Shown piece by piece: positions 1 to 10,700 of a stretch of DNA of 64,000 nt. The position numbers were made by a program, and so were the translations under genes. How positions within the stretch are numbered: position 1 is the first letter of the stretch; each line of letters opens with the position of its first letter. The stretch is from Adiantum capillus-veneris. Its lineage: Eukaryota; Streptophyta; Polypodiopsida; Polypodiales; Pteridaceae. Below the pieces are notes generated by a model that saw nothing but the letters and a program-made list of their open reading frames with translations, had not been told where the DNA came from and did not search any database. The DNA lies in contig CM043948.1 in NCBI GenBank assembly GCA_014529385.2, positions 80,218,760 to 80,282,759 of the forward strand, read 5' to 3'.

Positions 1-73
1 GCCCCATTGGTGTTGGCCCAAGCTCATTTGTATCTAAACATCAGAATTTCTCCTCTTTTGAGCTGAGTTTTTT

Positions 74-107
<34 letters not shown>

Positions 108-285
108 CTCTGTGTGGAGTGGGCAAGTGGATAGTTTCTCTCCTCTCACTCCAGAGGTGTGTTCCCTGTCTCGGCCAGGTGTGTTGTGTAAGCCGAGTGG
201 TGCCCCATAGTGTGTGTGTGTATCTTCCCAAGAGTGTGTGTCGGGTCGTTATAGAGGCGCTGTGTGTGTTTTCATCCCGCTCACA
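1..285 (+). repeat. 3' part of a Tat-type LTR, cut by the window edge
   Basis: This stretch matches the last ~285 bases of the two full LTRs at 33,709-34,851 and 41,287-42,431. The shared features run in the same order: the opening gccccattggtgttgg phrase, a (TG)n tract at about 76-104, the gccgagtggtgccccata block, and the ending cccgctcaca. The LTR ends in CA at 285, and protease coding sequence on the minus strand starts directly afterwards. It is therefore an insertion into element A1. Whether it is a solo LTR or the 3' end of a full element cannot be seen. Confidence 0.9.
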
Positions 286-690
286 ACGTGTAGTGGTTTC
301 CATATTTCTCAAGTATATGTGATCGTAGCCCCAATCTTGGACCATTTTCAACTGTCTCATGAATGGTCTTCCCAATATGATATCATAGTTATTCTCCTTG
401 GCAAAATCGACAATAGCAAAAGTATGTTCGTATTCAATGCCGCAAGAAGTCACTACAACTTTCTCTAATAACCCCATAGGTTTCTCCATGTGTCCATCTG
501 CTAATTGGAGTTTCAACCTAGTCTTCCTTATTGCTGGTTTCCCCCATTTTTTCCAGATTTCTTTTGTAGCAATGGCTACCCCTGCTCCGCTGTCTAGTAT
601 TGCCATCGTCTTCACTCCTTGGAATTCAATTGGTAAGGTTGTATTCCCTCTTCACCTTCGCAATACTCTCCGACCTTGTTTAAGGGTACA
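286..690 (-). pseudogene. Retropepsin-like aspartic protease of A1 (partial)
   Basis: The minus-strand translation shows the active-site motif DSGAG at about 590-604, followed by IATKEIWKKWGKP. Near the end of the fold it has ILGRPFMRQLKMVQDW at about 340-385, the usual second signature of gypsy proteases. The conserved E-T-T-T-R that follows is interrupted by the LTR ending at 285, so any downstream residues in this frame are LTR sequence and not protein. A frameshift at about 610-690 separates this part from the upstream linker. Close relatives of the domain occur at 9,977-10,640 and 51,430-51,711. Function is inferred from motifs only: cleavage of the element's polyprotein. Confidence 0.85.
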
Positions 691-693
691 GGC

Positions 694-1527
694 TTAGCGT
701 TCTTTTGTGGCTTGCTCAGCTCCTCTGCTCTCTTGCAATCTCGATGTTGGATCTTTTATCCCGAATTTCTCCAAGCATTTTCCTACAGTGGTCCACATAT
801 GTGGTCTTAGCCTCAAAAGCTCAGCTAAAGTGATAGTGCATGTCACTGGTGTTGACAAAATCTCTATCAATCCTTGCGAGTCCATGACTTTTTCTGATGA
901 GATTTTTCGTGAGGGAAGTGCTCTAATCTCGGATTTTGCTTCATACTCTCCTAAGTATGAAGGTAAGGTTTTCAGTGAATGAGGTTTGCTCTCCATTGTT
1001 CTAACAAAGCCCCCATCTCCCCAGTAAGATTGCAGATCCAAGTCCACTTGAGATCCTGCCTCAAATTCCACTATGGGAGGATTCCTGATGTCCTTTTCCC
1101 AATTTGTCTGATTAGCTTGGCAACTTAGCTCGTCTGCAAAGTTTGCCTCTCTCACCTGTTTCCAAAATTCATTGTAATCCTCATCTTTTCCGTAAATCCT
1201 CTGTATGACTGGATGAAAACTCTCTATCTCCTGATCGGTTGTGTTCAATACTATGCGGTCATCCTTTTGTGTATTTTCAGGCTTTTGTGCACTGGGAGTC
1301 TTTTCAGCTACCCGTGAAACGATAGTCTCTTGCTGAATTGGGTTTTCCTTTCCACAATTCATTGTTTCTTTTGGTGGTTCTAATAAGGCTTGTGCAGTCT
1401 CGATCATTCTCTGGCACATTTCAAGTCTCTGCTTTTCCAATTCCGCGTTTGGGTATGTCATCCACCTCTGTTCTTGTGTTTGGTTGTTCTTTAACCTAGC
1501 TTCGTAAGCTCTCATCAGTGCGTCCAA
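694..1527 (-). pseudogene. Gag-pol linker of A1
   Basis: This is a 277-residue open stretch between the nucleocapsid and the protease. It is hydrophilic. Near its end it has the phrase ITLAELLRLRPHMW followed by GKCLEKFGI, a helical segment that recurs in broken form before the protease of A2 (10,670-11,470). I do not recognise an enzyme domain. The position and the repetition in A2 argue that it is a real part of the polyprotein. It ends in a stop at 694 and is joined to the protease only through a frameshift. Confidence 0.6.
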
Positions 1528-1854
1528 TGGTTCGGTGTACTTTGTCGACTAGCACTGATCCCCCTGAGCTTAAGCTCGTTGTTTCTTGATACTCTTTTGT
1601 TTCGTTCTTTCCGGGCTCATCTCTCGTTTCCGTTTTGACTCTCAAGTTTTTCTAATCTAGCTTTAGTTTGCTTTAGTTCCTCAGCTAGAATAGCGTCTTC
1701 ACGTTCTTTTCTCAACTTCATGCGTGCTTTTCTAGCTTTCCATGTGTTTTCTGACTCCGCGATCCTTGACTAACCACTTCAGTCACTAACTTTCCATTCT
1801 CAGGTTCTCTAGTGGTTTTCTTAGCTTGAGCTCTAGTAACAACTTGCGTTGGTA
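1528..1854 (-). pseudogene. Broken basic linker with TRAQA motif (A1)
   Basis: In the minus-strand frames this stretch encodes a lysine/arginine/glutamate-rich segment with the phrase VTRAQAK at about 1,820-1,840. It is interrupted by at least one stop and a frameshift. The TRAQA phrase recurs in A3 (about 48,356-48,375) and A4 (about 53,154-53,172) just after the zinc knuckles, which ties the three relics into one family. Confidence 0.5.
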
Positions 1855-2757
1855 TCAGAGTTTCATTTCAGACCCACTGCTGGTAGGAATAGTTTCTAAC
1901 ATATTCAATGTCGTCTTTTGCACTTTGTTTGGATTCTTTGAACAATCCTCAATGAAGTGAGTAACCCCACACTCAGTGCAATAAGCGTTAATTCTAATGA
2001 TTTCCGTATGTGGGAAAACATTCATCAGATGGTCACCTCCACACTTGTAACAGGGTCCTAGTGCTGGTCTTGGTCCCATTTGATTCGTCCTTTGTGGATA
2101 GGATGGTCTTTGTCCTGTTAACCCTCCATGAGCTATGAACATCAATGTTCTTGCGTCCAAATTGTATCTCTCTTCATCAGAAGCACTTGTAATTGTTGGT
2201 ATTCCAACATTCCCAATCATGCCCCATGGTTCTGGTTGTTTGGGTTCTTCTGGTGGGTAATACATAGTTGGAGACATGTGTGCACCAGATTCTTCATAAT
2301 AGGCTTGAACAGGCACTAAGGCTTGTTCTTCTTGATTCTCTAAGGTTGGTGCATATCTAATGCCCATTGGTCTTGCTCCTCGTAAAGGTGGTTGTTGTCC
2401 CAATACCGGTTGCGGTCTTTCTATCCCCATAGGTCCTGGTACACTTCCCGTTGGGTATCGAGGTACTGGATGTATCTGAGGTGGTGCTAATTGAGCAGGA
2501 GGTGCGTACTTGCGCTCCCTTACATACCCTTTGTTGTAATAACACTCCTCTGTTGGATGATTTGTCCATTTTTGTTCAATAGCACACCATTTCAGTGTTT
2601 TTGGCAATGGTTTTTGGTATGGTGCCATCCTTTTTAGAGCATCTTCTATCATTTGCTCTACATTTGGCCTGGTTGTTGTTTGAACTTTGTTTTTAGTGGT
2701 AGTCTCGCTCGCTACGGAGGAGGAGCTACTGGATGCAAAATTTGTATCCGCTGACAC
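1855..2757 (-). pseudogene. Gag C-terminal part with two zinc knuckles (A1)
   Basis: This 300-residue open stretch has a proline-rich middle and two CCHC-like knuckles near its end. The first (about 2,013-2,052) reads C-x2-C-x3-H but has phenylalanine where the last cysteine should be. The second (about 1,945-1,983) is C-x2-C-x3-H-x4-C, one residue shorter than the standard C-x2-C-x4-H-x4-C. In gag proteins such knuckles bind the genomic RNA. The stretch overlaps the capsid frame at 2,712-2,757, which marks a frameshift. The missing cysteine supports decay. Confidence 0.75.
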
Positions 2758-3300
2758 CTCTCCATAACCGTACAGTTATCCACTAAGTACAATGCCTCTC
2801 TCGTTACTTGCTCGAAACTTGTACAAGCTTTCAAGTGCAAATCCTTCTTGAGAGTGTCGTTCTTCAGTCCCTCAATAAAGAGAACAGATAGTCTGTCATC
2901 TTGTGGTCGTTCACGTACTGGGACATCTCTCAATGTATTGTTTGAAGCGAAGTGAAGCTTCTTCACTTTTTCGTCTTCTCTCTGTTTAAAAGCATATATT
3001 TGTGAGACCGGTATTGTGCTTAATCCTCGTTTTGAGAATTCCTCAGCAAACTCTCTTAGCAAATGGTCAATGTCATGGAATCCCCCTATGTTCATTGGTT
3101 GAAACCATGTCAATGCAGTACCTTCTAGAGTAAGACCAAATCCCTCGTATTGTGTATGGAATTTGTTATCTGCTCAGCTCTTAAGACTTGCTTAAAGAGT
3201 GACACATGTGCATACGGATCTCCTGAACCACCATACTTCTTTGGCATACACTTGGCTACTTGAGATGGTCTCATACGTCTATGATCTGCTACCAATCTCA
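2712..3300 (-). pseudogene. Gag capsid domain (A1)
   Basis: The minus-strand frames encode a retrotransposon-gag-like segment: a phrase ending DPYAHVSLFKQVLRAEQI, then TALTWFQPMNIGGFHDID, a long helical stretch with FAEEFSKRGLS, and DRLSVLFIEGLKNDT. This is the familiar order of the Retrotrans_gag family (an LxGxAxxWF block, a loading helix, then a FxxGL block). A frameshift near 3,115 and another near 3,340 break it. It would form the particle shell that packages element RNA. Confidence 0.7.
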
Positions 3301-3343
3301 TTGCTCCTGTGTCTCGGCTAAAGCTTTCTCTGCATCATGGACT

Positions 3344-3925
3344 TCATGGGTTACACCTTGTCGGTTCCTCTGCCCTGAATCTACTACTGGGAGGTAAATG
3401 TGATGGTTCCGCTTCAAACCTTGGACCTGGAGTGGTATAGGTGGGGATTGGAACTGCACTACCTCGATTCGTCTCCATTGACTCTCTGGAATGTAATGAT
3501 CCCATTGGTCCGAGCTTCGAGTCCCAAGGTTGACTGAAAGAGTCAGCAACCTGAGTTCTTTGTCCTCCTGTTGTCATTGAGGTTTGCACTCCAGTTGTTG
3601 GTGTTGGTCTATGTGAGCTAGAAGTAACATAATACTGATGTAGTGGTCCCCCAAAGTATGTATATCCTTCTAATTCTTTCTTGCCCATTGTTGAGTATTG
3701 CCTGCCATACTTATCGTAAGCGGCAATTTTCACTTCCGATCCCTCTGTGTAGGTAAAGACATAGAGTTTTTTTTTGTCTGTCAACTCTCCGGTGTAGGGT
3801 TCTTCACATCTATAATAGAGATCTTGCTCCCCATTATTATATTTGTATAGCCCCACATAGATGTTATCAGTGTTGATCCTTGTAGTTTCATTCTCTCTTC
3901 TTAACCTCGTATTAGGGAAGTTCAT
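3344..3925 (-). pseudogene. Gag N-terminal module 2 (A1)
   Basis: This 193-residue open stretch precedes the capsid domain. Its first ~80 residues are tyrosine-rich and look like alternating beta strands (YVGLYKYNNGEQDLYY, then KKLYVFTYTEGSEVKIAAY). They contain the phrase YDKYGRQY at about 3,690-3,724. The same kind of phrase (Y/F-x-D-x-x-G-x-x-Y) occurs in the preceding segment of A1 and four times in A2. The remainder is low-complexity, rich in S, T, P, G and Q. I do not recognise the module. Confidence 0.55.
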
Positions 3926-3952
3926 TATTGGTGCTTCTCCTCGAGTTCTTCA

Positions 3953-4467
3953 TTATTTTTTGGCTTTGGTGCCCATCAATCCCCACTTGTCCACAATGTT
4001 AGGGTTTAGGACTACCAAGTACATGGTACCCTCGTCATCTAGATATCTATCTCCGCTATAGCTCACAGGCACTAAGTCCTTGAACTCACTAGGTCTCTCT
4101 TCTATCTTTACACAATAACGGTCCATTCCATCTTTGTAGATCTTTGCACTTTGCTCATTGTCGTACTGATATTTTATGAACAATAGCTTCATTGTGGCGG
4201 AAGGGTTTGATGATCCTGCTGCCATATTTTCTCTGTTGTTCCTGTTCGAGTGTTCGGTGAAAATCTCGTAAGACCTCTCCGAAGAAGTATCAGAAACACT
4301 TCCTTCAAGATCGGCTCTAATGGTTGCACCCAACTTTGGTTTACACTTCCCTCGGTTGATATGACACTTGTTGGTTCCCCTTGTTTTGGTTGATTATTCC
4401 GGAGATTCCTGCCCGATCTCAAATTCATCAATTCCCCTAAAGGACTGTAACTTTTCCGTCTCGGCAA
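3953..4467 (-). pseudogene. Gag N-terminus and module 1 (A1)
   Basis: Two overlapping frames (4,467-4,189 and 4,333-3,953) together make the amino-terminal end of the A1 gag region, with a frameshift in the overlap. The first frame starts at an ATG followed by a basic stretch with NLRSGRNLR. The second carries the tyrosine-rich module (KYQYDNEQSAKIYKDG, then RYLDDEGTMYL at about 4,016-4,048). The opening of this module resembles that of module 2, suggesting an internal duplication. I cannot assign a function. Confidence 0.5.
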
Positions 4468-4559
4468 TTTGTTTTCCCCAAGTTTTTGTGGTCAGAATTG
4501 ATCCAATCTGATGATACTTGGTCAATTGTTTAATCTTGTCAGTTGGACAACTTCTGTTT

Positions 4560-5330
4560 CATCAAGTGAGAATTTTGTCGCAGTTATGCTGAAAAAGACA
4601 TTATACGCTTATGATGTCTTTTTTCACAGATTTTGACTATTTTGGTTATGCTCCACTCTCAGTGGCCCCTTTATGCTCTATTCACTCACAAAATTCACTT
4701 TGAACTCTGTTTGAGCAAGTTATGGCTAATTTAGGCTTTCTTGGCAATTTTCGCTTTTGACTTGTTTTTTGGGTCAATTGTGATCCAAATGGGATGAAAC
4801 TTGAAATATAACCTCTAGACAGCTATTACAATGGATCTGTGTTAGCAAAGTATCAAAATATGTCCAAATTAGGTCAAAGACATCATACGCGTATGATGTC
4901 TTTTTCATCAATTTGGGTCCAAACTTGATATTTATGCTTCCTACAGTGCCTGTAACAATTTGTCAGGTCAGATATCAAAAATAAGCAGTGGATGTGCCAA
5001 AAGACATTATACGCGTATGATGTCTTTTGTCCCAGATTTTGACTATTTTTGGTTTTAAAGCCTTCTCCAATGTTTATAATTGACTTTCAAGTGTTTTTTG
5101 TCAGGTTTGAATGTAAAAACAAGATTTGAATCCAAAATTTCCTATTCTTTGCGTTTCTTGGACTCCGACTTGTTTTTTGGGTTTCTTTGAGTGTTAATGC
5201 TCTGTTTTAAGTTGATCTTAGGGTAAAAACCCCCTTCTAAACACTCTGGCAATGTCAAATTTTCAATTTTAGTCTCTGTTTAGGTCCTAAGACATCATAC
5301 GCGTATGATGTCTAAAGTTGCAGATTTCCA
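4560..5330. repeat. Leader array with type I CGCG palindromes (A1)
   Basis: Four palindromic sites have the half-site AGACATCATACG followed by its reverse complement. Their centres are near 4,607 (imperfect), 4,889 (perfect 24 bp), 5,013 (one change) and 5,301 (perfect). Spacings are 282, 124 and 288 bases. Surrounding sequence repeats loosely, for example a gatccaaat phrase near each unit. The array lies between gag and the PBS, so it would be in the untranslated leader of the element RNA. Confidence 0.85.
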
Positions 5331-5826
5331 GTTTTTCAGCACAAGAACTCTTCCAATAGCTCTTTTAAGTGCTCAGCAACAATCAGTTACACAGAAAATT
5401 TTTCTGAACTTTGTTTATTGCATATTTCACTACCAAAGCGACTTTTTCAGTGATCTAACATGCAATCAAACACATCAAGCAAATAGAACACCAATTTGAT
5501 AGCTCTAGATCAGGATCAAATCAGGCCCTACCTAAGCTACTTCTAATCATAAAATGGATTTTTTGCAATTGAAAATATAAAGAGATTTACTACCACACAA
5601 GGAGTAGCAAATGCTTTTTATGTCAACAACCACTTAAACACCATAAACAATCTAATCTAAAGCTAAATAAAAATACTGTCAACACGGAAGACCCAGGAAT
5701 ACCCCCACTTCCTAGTATCTCTCGAGACCTTCGGAGTCACCACTCCTAGATCTTTTCTAACTAAAGTATACAAAGTAGTTTATACGACTCACTTCATAGG
5801 ATTAGTCTAAGGTCACCTACTTAGGG
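5331..5826 (-). other. PBS-proximal part of A1 leader
   Basis: There is no open frame and no repeat of the palindrome here. The last palindrome centre lies about 550 bases from the PBS. The same distance is found in element E (30,183 to 30,736), so this stretch is a conserved leader segment. It runs into a clear ccccggcagcgacgcc PBS complement. Confidence 0.5.
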
Positions 5827-5852
5827 CTCTCGTCCCCGGCAGCGACGCCAAA
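5827..5852 (-). other. Primer binding site of A1
   Basis: On the minus strand, directly after the LTR end AACA, the sequence reads TTTGGCGTCGCTGCCGGGGA. It closely resembles the tRNA-Asp-type PBS of many plant gypsy elements (TGGCGCCGTTGCCGGGGA in the literature). This fixes the orientation of A1 and the boundary of its 5' LTR. Confidence 0.8.
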
Positions 5853-6800
5853 TGTTAAGGCGGTTACGCCGCTGGCATAAGCTAAATAGCGAGAACTCAA
5901 CCAACAACAGAATTTGTCAGACGAGGACGGAGCTTGACCCGCAGGCGCATGGAAACAACTAGGTGGGTGTCAAATCACCTACTCGACCTTCTAATGACAA
6001 TCACTACTAAGGAAATCAAATCTAAGTTCTAAAATACGCAAGTGACTGAAATCCGTACTACGAACGAATGCTATACGAAACAGGATCTAGAACCATTGAA
6101 TCGATCTCAAACTCAAGGGGAAGTCTATACACTAGGTAAGAACAACACCCTAAAGACTTGAACTGCAAAATCAACCTATAACCACTCCGTGCGGCAAACG
6201 CGTATGAAGACAGGCGAAAAATACAGGTGACGAAACTTGACCCCGATGGTACTAATGTGTAGCTCTACTCGTTGTGGTTCTATAGATATGCTGCACGCTC
6301 TATTCCGACACACGAGTTGGAAGAAAACTCACACCAAAGCTCGTAGGAACTTACCACACGTAGAAGCCGATAGCGCGCACTCTTGGTATCTGTGCGTAGC
6401 TCTCACCGTTGCTAACACAATGGCGGTGTCGCTTCTCCAATGGCGGCCCCGTAGCTCGCGTAGCAAGAAGATAAGACTCTCTCTCTCTCTCTCAGACACA
6501 GTCACGACGCTCAAAAACTCACTTTGATTAATAATTGAATCTCCTTAGGTTACAAAACTTTGGCTTATATACTTCAGCCTTGGAGGTGAGAACATCTCTA
6601 ATTATTTACATCAACAGGTGAAATTACTTCGGGATTACAAGCTGGAAACTCAATTGATTCCCGTTACTTAATGAATGGCTCAAATCAAAATTAATGTCGG
6701 AAAGACATTTATTACAATCAATGGTTACAAAATGATGGGTGTGAACAAAAATGTGGGTGTGATCCTCTGCTGGCTCAACACTTCCTCTGCTGGCTCAACA
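5853..6800 (-). repeat. 5' LTR of A1 (type I LTR family)
   Basis: The LTR starts with TGTTAAGG on the plus strand at 5,853, right beside the PBS. It ends at a CAACA at 6,780 or 6,800, because a ~20-bp tandem duplication (cctctgctggctcaaca) makes the exact end ambiguous. Its sequence recurs, diverged, in element E (30,737-31,110 plus 44,631-45,453), including the tcacctactcgaccttctaa block and the TATA region. No matching 3' LTR of A1 is in the window. Confidence 0.75.
6563..6574 (-). promoter_or_regulatory. TATA box in A1 LTR
   Basis: The minus strand reads GTATATAAGCC about 710 bases before the end of the LTR. The same position in element E reads GGTATATAAGCC. It is placed to start transcription leftward into the element. 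Confidence 0.65.
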
Positions 6801-6992
6801 TTAACCCTCACGGCACACGGACACCCTATGATGTATAAACGTTGTATTATGTATTTGGTAGAGTCAGGTACCGAGCTTGTCGAACCAATAGGAAAAGGGT
6901 AAGAGTGATCGCCGATGAGAGGCGCACTCTAACTGGGACATTCAAGGGATTAGTTGGCTAAGCATGGGCGCCCAAGTGTGAATGGGGTGAGC

Positions 6993-7003
6993 TCATATAA
7001 AAG
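6993..7003 (+). promoter_or_regulatory. Plus-strand TATA box
   Basis: CATATAAAAGCC at 6,994-7,005 is followed about 30 bases on by pyrimidine-rich sequence (ttttcactcattctctcatt), which fits a plant core promoter. It precedes the candidate first exon at 7,133. It could equally belong to the U3 of an unrecognised plus-strand LTR. Confidence 0.4.
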
Positions 7004-7132
7004 CCAACTAAACCTAATTTTCACTCATTCTCTCATTTGTGCAATAGAAGAGTGCTCTTGCTCCATCTCCATCTCCATCTTCTTCTTCTTCACCTCCTCG
7101 TGTGTGTGTGTGTGTGAGAGAGAAAGAGAGAG

Positions 7133-7257
7133 ATGGAGAGTGTTTGTGCGATCGAGCATTACGAAGGCACGACGGCGGCGAAGCGGTTGAGCGTGGCACG
7201 ACTGCAGCTTCTTCTTCATCACGGCGAGGAATCCACCACGAAGGCGAGCGTAGAGCG
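7133..7257 (+). other. Possible first exon, 42 codons
   Basis: An ATG at 7,133 opens a GC-rich reading frame beginning MESVCAIEHYEG. It runs to a good 5' splice-site match (gagcg|gtgagt at 7,257/7,258). Unspliced, the frame ends at TGA 7,259. The composition differs from the AT-rich surroundings, and a TATA box and CT-rich leader lie upstream. No downstream exon or homology was recognised, so this may be a gene fragment, part of an LTR, or chance. Confidence 0.2.
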
Positions 7258-7259
7258 GT

Positions 7260-8943
7260 GAGTGACACACCCTTTGCTCTCTTGAGCTTGCTAGTTTAGG
7301 CTTGTTGTGTGCTTGGAGCCATTTGTGGCTCGCACACGGTGTATTGGCAAGTCCCTTGCTTCGACAGTGTGGCAAGGAGCGCACAAGAAGCTATAATACA
7401 AAGCCTTTATGGAGGGGGGACCGGCTCCATATAAATCTGGTCCTCAACTGTTGTGAATTGTTCTATTTCTCTCTCTTTTCAAGTATTGTCTATGCAAAAC
7501 TAGCTAGGTGTAAATTGCTATGTTGCTTTCTCAAATTAAGTACTCTCTCTATGCTCATTAAAAACTTGTTCTGAATGAAATGCTCACTATGTTATCAATT
7601 TCTGCTACACACAAGTTACTAGTACATTAAATGTCATACAACCAATGATGATGACCAAAATTTGGCTTTAACTCTAGTTGCCCCTATAGAAATCTATCAC
7701 GATAGGTGACTAAATTGTCATTTCTGGCCTCTGTGTTCTTGTCAGTGTTGTTAGTCCCTTTTGTTTTTTAGGCTTGATTAAGTCACATACAAGATAGAAT
7801 ATTTACAATATAAAGATCTACTACCTGTATACGGCCTTGTAGTGGCATGAAGTTTCTCATAGGAAACTTTACACTTGATGGGTGCTTTTGTTTAGTCCCA
7901 TCACCAACTTACTTCATCCTTGTAGTCCATCCCGGATTTTTATGACCATTCTCAGTCATGTTTGGCCTCATGTTGTTGTTGAAGACTGATAAACATTCTT
8001 TTCTTCCCTTTGACATTATCCCTTGGTGCATATGGATTTTGGGGCATACCTCGCAAAGTTTCCTCATTTTCTTATACCTACTTTTATTTGTACTGCTCGA
8101 GTATCTCTTCAATCCGTTCTTCATCTGGATTATGATTTTTTTTTCCATTTTTCTTATGAAAATCTCAAAAATTGACTAAATAAAACCAAAATCCAACTCA
8201 ACTCTAAAAGCAAAATCAAGTTAATAGAATTCTAAACGCTATGTACACTGTACACATATCCCTAGGGACTCATATATGGTTTTTGTTACTGTACCTCTCC
8301 TGTAACGCTATTCTAAGGGCATATACTCTAAATTTTGTCACAAAATCGTCACAATCAAATGGAAAAATTCAGTACAACTCACAAAACATTGCCCTTTAAT
8401 ATTCATATATTAGGTCCGAATTTAGAATGCCTCCCCCTCCTATTTGGAGTCCTCATTGGCGACAAGGTATCGCCACAAGTATGTGTTGTGCTTGGGCAAT
8501 TAAAAAATGTGCCTATGCAGGCCTTGTAATGTAGCCCTATTATGCATACAGAGTCAGTGCATGAAAAAAATTTATGTTGTGCAAGATGTGGCTATAAGCA
8601 ATTTTCTTATTAGCATTTGTTGGTGGGGCTTCCTATTCTAAGCAATGTGATGTTCTTGAAGCTTCTGTGTCATTTTCTTGATTGAAGGTTGTAGAGATTT
8701 TTTGAATGATTAATTATCTGTTTGATGCTTCTTTGGGATCCATTTTAGCCTTGTGGTTAGTTGTCGTATTGGGCATTGTTCCTCAAAGTGGGTTCTCTTC
8801 TAACTGTACTGTAACCATAGGAGGAATTGAAAGATTCAAGTGGCAGTGCAGTAACAATAGTTTTATTGGTTTCCTTTGGGACCCACTTCTTTGTGATTAT
8901 CATGTTTTATTGATGCTGCTCATTTGGGAACCCATACTTGTCC
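7260..8943. other. Unassigned AT-rich stretch
   Basis: I see no convincing gene. A 79-codon minus-strand frame at 7,909-8,148 contains KLCEVCPKIHMHQG and might be a decayed piece of A2, but nothing confirms it. The short plus-strand frames in this interval lack recognisable motifs. The stretch may be the degraded left part of A2 or older DNA into which A1 and A2 inserted. Confidence 0.3.
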
Positions 8944-9975
8944 CTACTTCATTTGTGTTTGAAGAGACTTCTTGGGCATCCACCTTGTCTTTGTGTTGGT
9001 CTTCAGTGGTCTTTGCTTCAGCTCTTGTACGCTTGGTTGGCAATGACAAGATTCATACTTTTGGATTTGATACTTTGGGAGTTGACAATTTAATCGTTCC
9101 GGAATCCAAATGAACTCTTGACCTCTTTGTGCTTGAATCAACTTCTTTGGAACCCAAATCTGAGTTGTGAAAGCTTGCGACTGTGACTTTTGTAGACGTT
9201 CTGGTAGGCTTCGATTGTTTTCCTTTTGGTGTTGGATCTTGTGATTTTTCATTAAATATCTTTGTCTTCTTGATCCATACCTATTTTTGGCCGAGATGGC
9301 TCTTTGGTATCGAGATTTGTCGAACTTTTTGTTCTAACTTGTTGTTTTTTACTTTTAGCCTTCTTTGGTTGTTACGAAAGCTCCTAGTGAGGGTGATGAC
9401 CTGAGTACCTCGTAGGGGATGTCAAAAGAATCATCACTATAGCTACTCTCCTCAACAAGGTTTCAATTCTATATGTTTGCTCTTGGATTGTTGTTTTTGA
9501 GAGGGGTTTTCTATCCACTTGATTAGAGCATTGATAGCTCCTTGACGTGACTGTGTTCTTCTTGGTTGGGTTGTTTCTTCCTATATGGGAGGCACGTATG
9601 AGGATGCTTTTTGCGGTTGCGTTTCCATTGAGGATTTTGAAATCCATTTTTGATGTACTTTATTCTTGTAGCGGTGCCATTGGTTCTTGGGTCTTTGATC
9701 TGGACAATCATAAAACGGTGCATTTGTTAAAACTTTGTTCTTGTTACCTACTGGGTTGTCCGGATTTCCATTTTTTGCATCTTCTTGAAGCTCCAAGTGT
9801 TCTATGGAGTCATAGGACTCGTCTTATTCTTTGTCTTTGTTTTCCTGGATAACACTTATTGCAAAGTAAGGAACAACATCATAGCCATCTTCATCACAAA
9901 ATTTCATTGTTGGTGGATCGTCTTGAATAGCACACACATCCATAGTAGCCAAGATGTGCTCCCATTCAAGTGATC
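8944..9975 (-). pseudogene. Decayed post-protease region of A2
   Basis: The minus-strand frames at 9,970-8,944 keep the protein-like phrases GNPDNPVGNKNKVLTN and TQIWVPKKLIQAQRGQEFIWIPERLNC, with many stops and shifts. The phrase IWVP-K also occurs at about 12,280 (RHIWVPKLQVRA). The plus-strand frames over the same bases are hydrophobic shadows. No enzyme motif was found. Confidence 0.4.
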
Positions 9976-9976
9976 C

Positions 9977-10700
9977 TTATGCTTCCTCAGGAAAGGGTTT
10001 TAAGATATAATCCTTATCTTCAATTTCCCTTTCTAAGATACACTCCTCGTGCTTTAAGTTTCCACATTGTGAAGATCCACACATCCACAGTTCTTTAGGC
10101 TTACCCAGCCATGCTGGAAGTTTTGATCCTACTATAATAGCGGAATCAAACTCCTCCATAGGTGTTCTTGTCACATCCCTGTAACTATGGTCCTTCAAGT
10201 TCATTCTTGTTGTTGTTTCCATATGTCTCAGGTAGATATGTTCATATCCCCAATCTTGGACCATTTTCAGTTGTCGCATGAATGGTCTTCCCAATGTTAT
10301 GTCGTAATTGTTCTTCTTGACAAGACCAAAAATAGACTCAAGGTTTGCTCATATTCAATGCCACAAGAAGTGAGAACTGTTTTTTCTAGTAGTCATACGG
10401 GCCTTTCCGTGTGTCCGTCTACAAGCTTCATTTTTAATCAAGTAGCCCTCACTGCTGGTTTTTCCCATTTTTTCGAGACCTCTTTTGTTGCGATGGAAAC
10501 ACCGGCTCCACTGTCAATGATTGCCATGGTTTTTACACCTTGGAATTCCACAAGAAGAATGGTGTTCCCATATTCTCCCTCATAGTACTCACCTACCTTG
10601 TTTAATGACACTAGCCTAGTGTTTAGCTGAGGCATTTCCATCTCTTTGATCCCTTACTGGATTTGAGTCATTGGTTTTTTAACACCAAATTTCTCTAGGC
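9977..10700 (-). pseudogene. Aspartic protease of A2, frameshifted
   Basis: Minus-strand frames at 10,641-10,438 carry LNKVGEYYEGEYGN and then the active-site motif DSGAGVSIATKEVSKKWEKP. Frame 10,294-9,977 carries GRPFMRQLKMVQDWGYEHIYL. The two halves lie in different frames with a stop between them. The protein matches A1 over the whole domain, and it continues through E-T-T-T-R where A1 is interrupted. It would process the polyprotein if it were intact. Confidence 0.85.

Larger units (their letters stand above)
286..6800 (-). mobile_element. Gypsy-type relic A1, minus strand
   Basis: Read on the minus strand the order is 5' LTR (6,800-5,853), a tRNA-Asp-like PBS, a leader with palindromic repeats, gag (4,467-1,855), a linker, and an aspartic protease (about 690-286). 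The protease is cut by the foreign LTR at 285, and the rest of pol would lie outside the window. Several frameshifts separate the reading frames, so this copy is dead. The order and PBS are those of Ty3/gypsy elements; I cannot place the clade without reverse transcriptase. Confidence 0.8.

Noticed and set aside
34-285. Continuation of the A1 protease frame with many H-T repeats
   Set aside because: It is the minus-strand shadow of the (TG)n tract in the inserted LTR. The protease ends at 286.
7014-7384. Two minus-strand ORFs over the promoter-like stretch
   Set aside because: Low complexity from CT/GT tracts. No motif, and the plus strand carries the TATA box and donor site.
8706-9113. 135-residue hydrophobic plus-strand ORF (possible membrane protein)
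   Set aside because: It overlaps the minus-strand A2 relic, and its hydrophobicity comes from reading purine-rich antisense codons.
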